Assembly (NCBI GenBank): GCA_023255095.1
Contig: JALRJJ010000034.1
Coordinates: 1 to 13,420 of the forward strand
Length of the DNA: 13,420 nucleotides
Origin: a bacterium
GTDB lineage: Bacteria > Fidelibacterota > Marinisomatia > Marinisomatales > Marinisomataceae
Direction of reading: 5' to 3'
Position 1 is the stretch's first letter. Each line of letters starts with the position of its first letter. The translations under genes and the position numbers were made by a program. Below, one piece after another: positions 1 to 8,600 of this stretch. The notes beneath the pieces were generated by a model that was not told the DNA's origin, did not search any database, and was given only the letters and a program-made list of their open reading frames with translations.

Positions 1-1
1 T

Positions 2-148
2 CAAATAACGATTCTTGACCCTGATTTAAAATGGATATTCTCTTTAGACTCTGTTTATTCTAAATCAATTAATTCCCCTTTTTTAAATCAAGAACTTATT
101 GGTAAGGTCAAGTTTGTACTTTCAAAGAACAGAATTTTCTACTTATAA
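2..148 (+). CDS. C-terminal fragment of an unidentified protein
   Basis: A reading frame is open from the window edge to a TAA at 146-148 and gives 48 residues, ending KNRIFYL. No other frame on this strand stays open here. Composition is protein-like, with mixed polar and hydrophobic residues and no low-complexity run, and the stop comes just before a promoter-like element for rplM. I cannot identify the family. The segment around SLDS followed by ELIGKVKFVLS recalls weakly the C-terminal end of type I signal peptidases, where a conserved SxDSR region is followed by an xxIxGKxxxI strand. The resemblance is too short to name a function. The gene is truncated by the window edge, so its start is not visible. 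Confidence 0.42.
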   Translation, partial: QITILDPDLKWIFSLDSVYSKSINSPFLNQELIGKVKFVLSKNRIFYL

Positions 149-165
149 AGATATTATCATAATCA

Positions 166-194
166 TTGACTAATCGTAAGACTTGAATTAAGTT
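166..194 (+). promoter_or_regulatory. Candidate sigma-70-like promoter of the rplM operon
   Basis: TTGACT at 166-171 matches the -35 consensus in five of six bases. It is followed after 17 bases by TAAGTT at 189-194 as a possible -10. The element lies between the stop of the upstream gene and the rplM ATG and would give a leader of about 25 bases. The same pair, TTGAC(A/T) plus TAAGTT, occurs ahead of nrdJ. TAAGTT is a poor match to TATAAT but fits the TAnnTT part of the -7 element known from Bacteroidetes. Confidence 0.4.
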
Positions 195-224
195 CAGTTG
201 CTTTTTTTTAAAGAGAAAAAATAT

Positions 225-662
225 ATGAGAAAAATAACAAAAACTGTTTCTATAAACGAAATTAACACTACCTGGTGGCTTATTGATGCTGAAGATAAAG
301 TTCTTGGAAGAATTGCTAGTGAAGTGGCACAGATTCTTCGAGGAAAACACCGACCTAATTATTCTCCTAACATGTACATGGGTGATGCGGTGGTAGTTAT
401 TAATTCTGATAAAATTAGATTAACGGGTGACAAGATTAATTCAAAAAAGTATTTTAGACATTCAGGATATCCTGGTGGAGCTAAAATCACCAAACTCTCA
501 GATTTAATGAAACATAACTCCGATAAAGTACTAACAGATGCAATCGTGGGAATGCTTCCAAAAAATAAACTTGGAAGAGAAATCAGTAAACATTTAAGAG
601 TATACAGAGATAATAATCACAATCAGGGAGCACAGAAACCAACCCAATGGAGTTCTAATTAA
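225..662 (+). CDS. rplM: 50S ribosomal protein L13
   Basis: Large-subunit ribosomal protein that binds 23S rRNA early in assembly; 145 residues, the usual bacterial length. Visible family features are the N-terminal WWLIDAEDKVLGRIAS block (residues 17-32), LRGKHRPNYSP (38-48), GDAVVVINSDKI (53-64), TGDK followed by HSGYPGG (79-85) and the GMLPKNKLGR signature (109-118). The C-terminal HNQGAQKP corresponds to the common HPHxAQxP. A TTG in frame at 198 would add nine residues (MLFFKEKKY). I prefer the ATG at 225 because family alignment starts there and a weak AAGAG ribosome site lies just upstream. The stop overlaps the rpsI start by one base (TAATG), which implies coupled translation. Confidence 0.97.
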   Translation: MRKITKTVSINEINTTWWLIDAEDKVLGRIASEVAQILRGKHRPNYSPNMYMGDAVVVINSDKIRLTGDKINSKKYFRHSGYPGGAKITKLSDLMKHNSDKVLTDAIVGMLPKNKLGREISKHLRVYRDNNHNQGAQKPTQWSSN

Positions 663-1057
663 TGAATAATAATTTTTACAATGGTGTCGGAAGAAGAAAA
701 AGTTCTGTTGCCAGAGTTTACTTATCTGACGGTCAAGGAACTCATACTGTCAACAAAAATTCAAATATTAAAGAATATCTTAAAAGAGATTCACTTGTTA
801 TACACGCCTTGGAGCCACTAACAGTTTTAAATCTTAATGATAAAATTGATTTAAAAATTAATGTTTCTGGCGGTGGTCTAACTGGACAAGCTGGAGCAAT
901 TAGATTGGGTATTGCTAGAGCGTTAATTGAACTTAATGAAGATTTTAAACTACAATTAAGAAACAGAGGATTGTTAACTAGAGATTCAAGAGTTGTTGAG
1001 CGTAAAAAATACGGTCAACCTGGAGCAAGAAAGAAATTTCAGTTTTCTAAGAGATAA
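662..1057 (+). CDS. rpsI: 30S ribosomal protein S9
   Basis: Small-subunit head protein whose C-terminal tail reaches the P-site tRNA. It has 131 residues, normal for the family. It shows GVGRRKSSVARV (8-19), the glycine-rich GGGLTGQAGAIRLGIARAL (70-88) and the basic end LLTRDSRVVERKKYGQPGA continuing to the universal FSKR terminus, whose last arginine contacts tRNA in known ribosome structures. Its ATG shares one base with the rplM stop, and no independent ribosome site is visible, so translation is probably coupled to L13. The rplM-rpsI pair is conserved across bacteria. Confidence 0.97.
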   Translation: MNNNFYNGVGRRKSSVARVYLSDGQGTHTVNKNSNIKEYLKRDSLVIHALEPLTVLNLNDKIDLKINVSGGGLTGQAGAIRLGIARALIELNEDFKLQLRNRGLLTRDSRVVERKKYGQPGARKKFQFSKR

Positions 1058-1063
1058 TATATT

Positions 1064-1828
1064 ATGCATAAAATTACTAAAGATGATTTAATCAATACTG
1101 GCGCACACTTCGGACATATTACAAGTAAAACTAATCCAAATTTTAAAGACTTTGTTCTTTCACAAAAAAATGGAATTGATATCATTAATCTTGATTATAC
1201 CCTTAAGAGTCTTGACAAAGCGCTTTCATTTATAGTCGAAATAGTTCAAAACAATGGAGACGTTCTTTTTGTTGGTACTAAAAAACATGCAAAAGATGTT
1301 ATCCAACAAGAAGCAGATCGTTGTGGAATGTATTATGTTGTAGAAAGATGGCTAGGAGGAACTTTAACTAATTTTTCTACCATTCGTAAGAGTATTAAAA
1401 GATTGCATGCTCTTGAAAAAGAAGGTTCTTCTATTTATGATGATTTAACAAAAAAAGAAATTTTAAAACTTAATAGAGAAAAGTTAAAATTATCCGACCA
1501 ACATCGAGGAATTAAAGATATGAATCGCCTTCCAAACGTTATAGTTGTTGTGGATGGAAAGACAGAACATATTGCCCTCGAAGAAGCAAAGAAACTTGAA
1601 ATTCCTGTTGTTTGTATTGTTGATTCTAATACTGATCCTTCATTGTGTAGTTTTCCAATTCCAGCAAACGACGATTCAATTAGAACTATTCAATTGTTAA
1701 TTTCTGAAATTGTTAATGCTATCATAAGTGTTGGAAAACCAGAAGAAACGAAAATTGATGATAGCTCTGTGAATTCTAAAGATTTAAATGACAGTACAAA
1801 TGATGAAGTGAAAGGTGCTAGTCAATGA
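1064..1828 (+). CDS. rpsB: 30S ribosomal protein S2
   Basis: Small-subunit protein located between head and body, one of the last to join the 30S particle. At 254 residues it is a normal length. Motifs are GAHFGH (13-18), KNGIDIINLDYT (35-46), FVGTKKHA (69-76), RWLGGTLTNFSTI (95-107), NRLPN and the IVDSNTDP loop, which is usually IVDTNCDP. The tryptophan often found in the first motif (KWNP) is threonine here (KTNP at 22-25). The last 30 or so residues form a polar, acidic, probably disordered tail. The gap after rpsI is six bases, and the stop overlaps the tsf start by four bases (ATGA). Confidence 0.97.
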   Translation: MHKITKDDLINTGAHFGHITSKTNPNFKDFVLSQKNGIDIINLDYTLKSLDKALSFIVEIVQNNGDVLFVGTKKHAKDVIQQEADRCGMYYVVERWLGGTLTNFSTIRKSIKRLHALEKEGSSIYDDLTKKEILKLNREKLKLSDQHRGIKDMNRLPNVIVVVDGKTEHIALEEAKKLEIPVVCIVDSNTDPSLCSFPIPANDDSIRTIQLLISEIVNAIISVGKPEETKIDDSSVNSKDLNDSTNDEVKGASQ

Positions 1829-2424
1829 GCATTGATGCAAAATTAGTAAGAGACTTGAGAGAAAAAACTGGTGCAGGAATGATGGACTGTAAAAAAGCTC
1901 TAGTAGAATCTAATGGTGATATTAATTTAGCCTTAGATTTTTTAAGAAAATCTGGAATTGCTAAAGCTGAAAAGAAATCTTCAAGAGATGCAAAAGAGGG
2001 TATCATATATTCCTATATTCATAACGGAAATAAATTAGGAGTTATGTTAGAACTTGGATGTGAAACAGATTTTGTTGCTAAAACAGACGGGTTTATAGAC
2101 CTTGCTAATAATATTGCTATGCAAATTGCTGCAACCAATCCTTTAGCTATTAATGAAGAAAATATTGATCCAAGTATTATTGCTAAAGAGAAAGAAATTT
2201 ATATTGATCAGGCAAAAGCCACAGGAAAACCTGATAATGTAGTCGATAAAATTGTTGAGGGTAAACTCAATAAATTTGTTGAAGATAATTGCTTAATGCA
2301 ACAAACGTTTATTAAGAATCCAGAACAGAATATTACCCAACTTTTACAAGAATCAGTTGCTAAGATTGGCGAAAATATTACAATAAATAGATTTGTCAGA
2401 TTTGCAATTGGTGAATCTTCATAG
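1825..2424 (+). CDS. tsf: Translation elongation factor Ts, short form
   Basis: Guanine-nucleotide exchange factor for EF-Tu. An N-terminal UBA-like helical domain carries the hallmark TGAGMMDCKKAL (15-26), and the core carries ELGCETDFVAKTDGF (76-90) with the TDF tripeptide that pushes into EF-Tu. The protein then runs directly into the C-terminal module with KIVEGKLNKFVEDNCLMQQ (142-160). With 199 residues it is close to the short Thermus-type factor (about 196) and lacks the duplicated core subdomain of the roughly 280-residue E. coli form. The start overlaps the rpsB stop by four bases. It is intact, not truncated, because both ends align with the family. Confidence 0.96.
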   Translation: MSIDAKLVRDLREKTGAGMMDCKKALVESNGDINLALDFLRKSGIAKAEKKSSRDAKEGIIYSYIHNGNKLGVMLELGCETDFVAKTDGFIDLANNIAMQIAATNPLAINEENIDPSIIAKEKEIYIDQAKATGKPDNVVDKIVEGKLNKFVEDNCLMQQTFIKNPEQNITQLLQESVAKIGENITINRFVRFAIGESS

Positions 2425-2428
2425 TTTA

Positions 2429-2986
2429 ATGTTTGCTCAATATATTGATTCAACCAAAGTTAAAATGCAACAAGCGGTAGATTTTGTAACTGCCGAACTC
2501 TCAAAAATACGTACTGGTAGAGCTAATCCAGATATGTTAAATAAGATTTCTGTTAATTTTTATGATAGTGAATTTCCTATTAATCAGTTAGCGAACATAA
2601 GTGTTTTAGATGCGATAACTTTAAGTATCCAACCATTTGATAAATCTTCCATGGCTACAATTGAAAAAGCAATTCGCAATTCTGACCTTGGGCTTAATCC
2701 ATCTAATAATGGGTCTTCTATTATTATTCCGTTTCCACCACTATCAATGGAAAGAAGACAAGAATTTGTCAAAATTGCTTCAAAACAAGTTGAAGAGGGA
2801 AGAGTGTCAATTCGTAATATTCGTCGTGATATTATTCAAGTTGTGAAAAAAATAGATACCGAAGAAAAACTACCAGAAGATGAAGTTAAACGTTTTATGG
2901 ATGATGTTCAAAGCCTTACTGATGAATTTATTACTAAGCTAAACGATATTTTTTCTATTAAAGAAAAAGAAATTATTGAAAAATAA
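2429..2986 (+). CDS. frr: Ribosome recycling factor
   Basis: Works with EF-G to split post-termination ribosomes. From the ATG at 2429 it has 185 residues, exactly the usual size. Motifs are LSKIRTGRANP (24-34), TIEKAIRNSDLGLNP (77-91), PPLSMERRQEF (103-113) and SIRNIRRD (127-134), with arginines at 129, 132 and 133 as in characterised factors. The frame extends upstream to a TTG at 2393 inside tsf, but the added residues do not match the family, so I reject that start. Only four bases separate it from tsf. The pyrH gene commonly found between tsf and frr is missing. It converges on nrdJ with nine bases between the stops. Confidence 0.95.
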   Translation: MFAQYIDSTKVKMQQAVDFVTAELSKIRTGRANPDMLNKISVNFYDSEFPINQLANISVLDAITLSIQPFDKSSMATIEKAIRNSDLGLNPSNNGSSIIIPFPPLSMERRQEFVKIASKQVEEGRVSIRNIRRDIIQVVKKIDTEEKLPEDEVKRFMDDVQSLTDEFITKLNDIFSIKEKEIIEK

Positions 2987-2992
2987 TTTTTT
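2967..2992. terminator. Weak AT-only hairpin at the frr/nrdJ convergent junction
   Basis: AAATTATT at 2970-2977 and AATAATTT at 2982-2989 form a perfect eight-pair stem around a GAAA loop. The stem extends to 2967/2992 with one G-U pair. It overlaps the last frr codons and is flanked by T-rich sequence on both strands, so it could end both transcripts. The stem has no G-C pairs in its core, which makes it weak as an intrinsic terminator; it may be chance in AT-rich DNA. Confidence 0.33.
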
Positions 2993-2995
2993 ATT

Positions 2996-5389
2996 TTACT
3001 GACACTTAGACCAACCGCAATCTTTGCAGGTATCACAACCGCCTTCATTTACTACTGAATATGATTCACATTCAGCGCAATAACGTCCTTTAGTTTGCGA
3101 ATTTGTTTCAGCCATCTCAAATTTAGAAGTACTATTTTTTTGAATAGATGATGAGTTGTCATTTCTATTTAAAAATGATTCTAATGCCCTTCCGATTGCA
3201 TCTGGTGTTGAAAGAATTAGTTGGCCATTTTCCCAAGTTGGGTTAGGTCCACTAATTCCTTTGAGTTGATTTATAATACTTTTTGGATCAATTCCAGAAC
3301 GAAGTGCTAGGGAAATTAATCGACTAATCGCTTCGGTTTGAGCAGCAACAGTTCCACCTGCTTTTCCAATTGCAGTGAAGACTTCACAAAGTCCATTATC
3401 ATCTTCGTTAACAGTGACGTATAGGGTTCCATCGCCTGTTCTCATTCTTAAGGTCGTTCCTTGGGTGATGTTTGGTCTATTTCTGGCTGTGCGTTTTTTT
3501 GAAGATGTTTCAGTAGTTTCTTTTGAAGAATCTTTTTTATTTTCCTTGCTCTTTTCATTCGTGACAAGAATTCCTTCTCTAGATCCTTCTCTATATACAG
3601 TAATACCTTTTAGATTTGTGTCGTATGCAGTCATATAAATATCTGCAACCGTCTTGACAGTTGTATCTTCACTCAAATTAACAGTAGAAGAAATAGAAGT
3701 ATCAATGTATTTTTGAACTACCCCTTGCATTTTAACTCTAAAATAAGGGTCAACATTGTGGGCTGTTACAACATACTGAGGAAGATTAGTATCTGAACCA
3801 AAGATTTCTTTGATTACTGGATGATACACTGTAAAGATGTCAAATTCCTTGCCTAGTGAAGAATTCTTTTTAACCTTCCTTTGGTATGAAGTTGCAAAGA
3901 TTGGTTCTATTCCAGAAGTAACTCTTGCTACAATTGCCCCACTTCCAGTGGGAGCTACGGTAGTCAACGTACAATTTCTGATTCCAAATTTCTGAATATT
4001 TTCTTTAATGTCTTTTGGTAATTCATTAACAAATTTACTCTGAGAATATCCGTCCCAATCAAAATTTGGAAACTGACCTTTTTCGCGGCTTAATTCAATA
4101 CTTGTTCTGTATGCAGCATCTCTATGAACTCGCATAATTTGTTCAATTATATCTAAAGCTTCTTGAGAGTCATACTTTACACCCATTTTAACAAACATAT
4201 CTCCTAAACCTAAGATACCCAATCCTACTCTTCGATCATTTTTTGCATTTTGTTTCTGTTCTTCTAGAGCATGTCTGTCAATATTGTAATCAATGACATT
4301 GTCAAGAAAGCGGGTAGCTACTTCTGTAACAGTTGTAAATTCATCAAAATTGAACGAACCATCTTTAGAAACAAAACGTTCGAGGTTTAGAGCACCTAAG
4401 TTACAACAACCACCATCAGGCAGTGGTTGTTCTGCGCAAGGATTAGTTGATAGAAGAGGACTACAATACTCTGCATTGTGATATTTTTTCATTGTATCCC
4501 AAAAGATTAATCCCGGTTCAGCGCTTGAATGAGCATGATTAATAATTTTCATCCATAAATCATTGGCATTTACAGTTTTGTAAACTTGCCCACCCCATTT
4601 GAGTTCAAAATTCGAGTTACTTTTTACTGCTTGCATGAATTCATCGGTTAATAACACAGAAATATTTGAATACTTTACCATATCAATATTTCCTGTTTTG
4701 ATTTCTATAAATTTTTCAATATCTGGGTGATCAATTCTTAGAGTTTGCATGTTAGCTCCACGGCGTCCGTGTTGAGCGATAGTGTTAGTGTTTTCACTAA
4801 ATAAATTCATAAAGCCAACAGGGCCACATGAATTTCCTCCGGTTCCAAGAATTTCATCCCCTCCTGGACGCAGTATTGATAAATCATGACCACAGCCTCC
4901 GCCATATTTATAAGTCAAAGCTTCTTTAACAACACAATCGTAAATTGACTTTATGGAATCATTTTTTATGCCAACAACGTAACAATTATTTAGAGATGTG
5001 GTGATATCTTCTCTACCTGCACCATGCATAATTCTTCCCCCAGGAACGAACTTAAAATTCTTGAGTGCATCAAAAAATTCTACTTCCCATTTTTCTCTTA
5101 ACGCTTTGGTTTTCTCAACACTAGCTAAAGCTTTAGCTTGGCGTTTCCAAAGATCCCAAGGTGATTTTTCACCTGGGGCTAAATACTTCATTTCCAAAAC
5201 ACTTTTACCTAAATCATCTTCTTTATAGTATTCTTCAGATGTGAATTGGGAAGGACATGATTCTTCGTGATCAGTTATTTGATTATTCTGAGAGAGGTTG
5301 ATGTTGAGAAGCGTATCTCTTAAATCCTTGTCAACCTTAGACTTTTGTTCTTCAGTTGGAAAATTTAATTCTATCGCTTCTGCAGCCAT
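2996..5389 (-). CDS. nrdJ: Adenosylcobalamin-dependent ribonucleotide reductase, class II
   Basis: Reduces ribonucleotides to deoxyribonucleotides using a cysteine thiyl radical generated from coenzyme B12, with no oxygen requirement and no separate radical subunit. Residue numbers are for the 797-residue form. The N-terminal 60 residues are variable. The catalytic barrel shows SLNNC with redox Cys136, NPCAE (316-320) with radical Cys318 and Glu320, CNLGALNL with partner Cys329, and phosphate-binding PTGSGA (480-485). A lysine/serine/threonine-rich linker (about 610-640) leads to a TSCPD domain (about 641-745). The tail has Cys771, 774, 785 and 788, probably a zinc ribbon, and a Cys791-xxxx-Cys796 redox pair. 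The frame extends to an ATG at 5464, which adds 25 very basic residues. I prefer the ATG at 5389 because a GAGGG lies upstream and the likely promoter would leave almost no leader for the longer form. Confidence 0.93.
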   Translation of the reverse strand: MAAEAIELNFPTEEQKSKVDKDLRDTLLNINLSQNNQITDHEESCPSQFTSEEYYKEDDLGKSVLEMKYLAPGEKSPWDLWKRQAKALASVEKTKALREKWEVEFFDALKNFKFVPGGRIMHGAGREDITTSLNNCYVVGIKNDSIKSIYDCVVKEALTYKYGGGCGHDLSILRPGGDEILGTGGNSCGPVGFMNLFSENTNTIAQHGRRGANMQTLRIDHPDIEKFIEIKTGNIDMVKYSNISVLLTDEFMQAVKSNSNFELKWGGQVYKTVNANDLWMKIINHAHSSAEPGLIFWDTMKKYHNAEYCSPLLSTNPCAEQPLPDGGCCNLGALNLERFVSKDGSFNFDEFTTVTEVATRFLDNVIDYNIDRHALEEQKQNAKNDRRVGLGILGLGDMFVKMGVKYDSQEALDIIEQIMRVHRDAAYRTSIELSREKGQFPNFDWDGYSQSKFVNELPKDIKENIQKFGIRNCTLTTVAPTGSGAIVARVTSGIEPIFATSYQRKVKKNSSLGKEFDIFTVYHPVIKEIFGSDTNLPQYVVTAHNVDPYFRVKMQGVVQKYIDTSISSTVNLSEDTTVKTVADIYMTAYDTNLKGITVYREGSREGILVTNEKSKENKKDSSKETTETSSKKRTARNRPNITQGTTLRMRTGDGTLYVTVNEDDNGLCEVFTAIGKAGGTVAAQTEAISRLISLALRSGIDPKSIINQLKGISGPNPTWENGQLILSTPDAIGRALESFLNRNDNSSSIQKNSTSKFEMAETNSQTKGRYCAECESYSVVNEGGCDTCKDCGWSKCQ

Positions 5390-5479
5390 TTTTTTGTATA
5401 AAATCCCTCGGTTAAATTTTTTTAAAAGTTTTTTTGCAATTACACAAATTGGTAGAATTTGCATACAGGCAAGCCTAAT

Positions 5480-5509
5480 AACTTAGCTTAATTAATAAAT
5501 TTTTGTCAA
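5480..5509 (-). promoter_or_regulatory. Candidate nrdJ promoter
   Basis: On the minus strand, a perfect TTGACA (5504-5509) is followed after 18 bases by TAAGTT (5480-5485), the same -10 variant as in the rplM promoter. Transcription would begin near 5473, inside a small AGGC-TT-GCCT inverted repeat (5467-5476). That leaves about 85 bases of leader before the ATG at 5389 and fewer than 10 before the ATG at 5464. No cobalamin riboswitch fits in this space. Confidence 0.42.
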
Positions 5510-5598
5510 GTTGAAAAAAGCATTTTTTTTATTTTTTTTCAATAATCTTATTTTTTTCAATAATATGATAAAAAAATATTTAAATGCTATTAATTAAG
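5487..5598. repeat. 11-bp inverted repeat in the nrdJ/iorAB divergent region
   Basis: CTTAATTAATA at 5487-5497 and its exact reverse complement TATTAATTAAG at 5588-5598 face each other across the intergenic region. Each copy lies just upstream of a TAAGTT or TAAATT candidate -10 for its own gene (5480-5485 for nrdJ, 5602-5607 for iorAB). It could be a shared promoter or operator element. The core TTAATTAA is a palindrome and the DNA is very AT-rich, so chance is a real alternative. Confidence 0.3.
5533..5564 (+). repeat. T-rich direct repeat ahead of iorAB
   Basis: TTTTTTTCAATAAT occurs at 5533-5546 and again at 5551-5564, an 18-base period. The second copy is followed by an A-run (5570-5576) that could pair with its T-run to give a nine-pair AT hairpin. 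The core TTTTTCAATAAT is also present on the minus strand at the frr/nrdJ junction (2972-2983). Its function is unknown; an upstream promoter element or slippage-prone sequence are both possible. Confidence 0.4.
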
Positions 5599-5621
5599 AA
5601 CTAAATTTCATCTAATTAATT

Positions 5622-8600
5622 ATGTCAGAATATAACCAGAATCAAAATTTTTCATTGGATGATAAATATACGCTTCTTGAAGGGAGAATTATATTATCAG
5701 GAATACAAGCATTAGTAAGATTATTGCTTGATCAAAACCGAGCAGACCTAATCAAGGGACTAAACACAGGAACTTTAGTCTCTGGTTACAGGGGTTCTCC
5801 TGTCGGTATGCTGGATATCAATCTTGTTAAAAATAAAAAATTATTAGACCAACATAATATTAATTTTATTCCTGGAGTTAATGAAGATCTTGGAGCCACA
5901 TTGATTTATGGAAGTCAGATGGCTGGTATGGTTTCTAACGTAAAATATGATGGTGTTTTGGGCATGTGGTACGGTAAAGCTCCAGGGGTTGATAGGTCTG
6001 GCGATATTTTTAGACACGCGAATTTCTTAGGTGTTAGCAAGAATGGTGGAGTAATTGCAGTAGCAGGAGACGATCCTTCTTGTAAATCTTCAACTCTTCC
6101 TTCTCAATCTGAGCCAGCGCTTTTTGATGCAATGATGCCAATTTTTTATCCTGGCAACGTTCAGGAAATTCTTGATTTGGGTAGATATGCTTATGAAATG
6201 TCTAGATATTCAGGACTTTGGTCTGGTTTTAAAATTGTGACTGATATTGCAGATGCTTTTGGAAGCGCAATAGTTCACCCTGAAAGAATAAATATTACTA
6301 TTCCAGATTTCATTTATAACAATATGCCATGGAAGCACACGCAAAACGCTAAGTTGGTAGGGCACCACAGCTTACCAACAGAAAAAGAAATTCATCTTGG
6401 TCGTATAAAGGCTGCTAAAAAATTCTTAGAGGTTAATCCTATAAATAAAATTACTATGGATAGTGAAAATGCGAAGATAGGAATCATTTCTGCAGGAAAA
6501 ACTTATTATGATATAGTTGAGGCCCTTGATACTTTAGGTTGGGATCAAGCGTTTTTAAACGAAAAGGGAATTCGAATTCTTAAGCTTGGGGTTACTTTTC
6601 CATTAGATTCAAAGCTAATTGAAAGATTTTCTTCTGGTTTGGATGAGATAATTGTAATTGAAGAAAAAAGATCTTTTATTGAAATGTTGCTTAAAGAAGA
6701 GATTTATAATTATAGATCTAAACCTTTAATTGTTGGTAAAACTGATGAAAATAATCAAGATTTATTTCCTGGTTATGGTGAATTAACCGCTGATGACATT
6801 GCTAAAATTTTATTTGAGCGTTATCATTCTAGATTTGGTATAGAGTCTTCAAATGAAAAAATAAGAATTCTAAACGAAATTGACCATAGAGATGCTATCG
6901 AATCTTTGACTGCAAGATCTATGTATTATTGTTCTGGATGTCCTCATAACACCTCTACAGTTAAGTTACCAGATGGAGACTCCGCCTTTGGTGGTATCGG
7001 TTGTCATTTGATGGCTATGTTTGTAGATGATGGTAAAGCCTTTGGAACTACTCATATGGGTGGAGAAGGAGCTCAATGGGTTGGTATGGAGCCCTTTGTT
7101 AATAAAGAACATATGTTCCAGAATATTGGTGATGGAACATTTTTTCACTCAGGATCTTTAGCTTTAAGACAGGCAATTGCTGCCAAATCTCACATTACCT
7201 ATAAAATCTTATATAATAGAGCAGTGGCAATGACAGGAGCCCAAGATCCTGATGGAGGTTTAGATTTGCCAGAACTAACAAAATATTTGAAATCCCAAGG
7301 GGTTTTAAAAACTATAATTACATCCGATGATCCTGATACTTATAAAGATATTCCAAAATCGCGATGGGATAAAGATATCGAAATAATGCATCGTGAAGAT
7401 ATTGTCGAAGCTCAAAAAAAACTAAAAGCTATTAAAGGTGTCACAGTTTTAATTCATGATCAAACATGTGCAGCAAATTTAAGACGCCTGAGAAAACGTG
7501 GATTGGTTCATGAGCCTAAAAAGAGAATTTTTATCAATGAAGCTGTTTGTGAAGGGTGCGGAGATTGTGGTGTTAAATCAAACTGTTTAAGTGTTCAGCC
7601 AATTAAAACTGAATATGGAAGAAAAACTCAAATTGATCAACCTTCATGTAATAAAGACTATTCCTGCGTTGATGGAAATTGTCCATCATTTATTTCAATT
7701 ATTCCTTCTGAAAAAGATGACAAAAGAAATCTCCCAGGCTTAGATTTTGATTCTAAATCTTTACCAACCCCTAATAAAAATGAAAAAGACATTTCTAACA
7801 TCTTCATGTTAGGAATTGGAGGGACTGGAGTTGTTACTGTAAATCAAATTATTTCCACTGCTGCTTTTCTTGAGAATAAAAAAGTTATTTCTTTGGATCA
7901 GACAGGACTCAGTCAAAAAGGAGGATCTGTAGTTTCTCATTTAAAAATCTTAAAAAACTCTAAGAAAGATTTGTCTAGTCGAGTTGGGAATGGGGAAGCT
8001 GATGCTTATTTGGTTTTTGATTTATTGACTGGTTTCAATCCAAAAAATCTTGCAAAACTTAACCCGAAAAGATCTATCTCTGTGATTTCTGCCTCTGAGA
8101 TTCCTACGGGTGATATGGTGAGAAATACTACCTCAGAATACCCGGATTCTCAACAAATGATTTCTACTATTTCCAATTATTCCAAGTCAAAAACTTTATT
8201 GAATGCCACTGAGCTTTCAGAACATTTTTTTGGAAGTAATATGCAAGCTAATTTTATCGTTGTTGGTGCTGCATTTCAGTCAGGTTGTATTCCATTAGAT
8301 GCTTCATCTATTGAAGAAGCGATTGAATTAAATGGCGTTTCTGTTAAAGCTAATAAAAAAGCTTTTCTTATTGGTCGTAAAGTTGCTGCTGATCCCATTT
8401 GGATTGAAAGTTTAAAACTATATCGTTCAGGTGATCTTAGTTCAAAACCTATCATTTCAAATGAAGCCAAATCTTTAATCGATTCATTGAATCCTGACAA
8501 AGATTTACAAAGAATTTTAGAGCATAGAGTTCCGGAATTAATAGCTTATCAAAATCTTTCCTATGCAAAAGAATACATTAATTTTATTCAAGTGATTCAT

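Noticed and set aside
198..224. TTG start adding nine residues to L13
   Set aside because: The added residues do not match the family, and the ATG at 225 aligns with known L13 starts and has a weak ribosome site.
2393..2428. TTG start extending ribosome recycling factor into tsf
   Set aside because: It would overlap tsf by 32 bases, and the ATG at 2429 gives the standard 185 residues.
5467..5476. AGGCAAGCCT as a regulator-binding palindrome
   Set aside because: The arms are only four bases long with a two-base spacer, which is too little to support an operator without comparative data.
5465..5621. Cobalamin riboswitch controlling nrdJ
   Set aside because: The leader between the likely promoter and the start is under 100 bases, too short, and no B12-box-like sequence is visible. 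No clear NrdR box was seen either.
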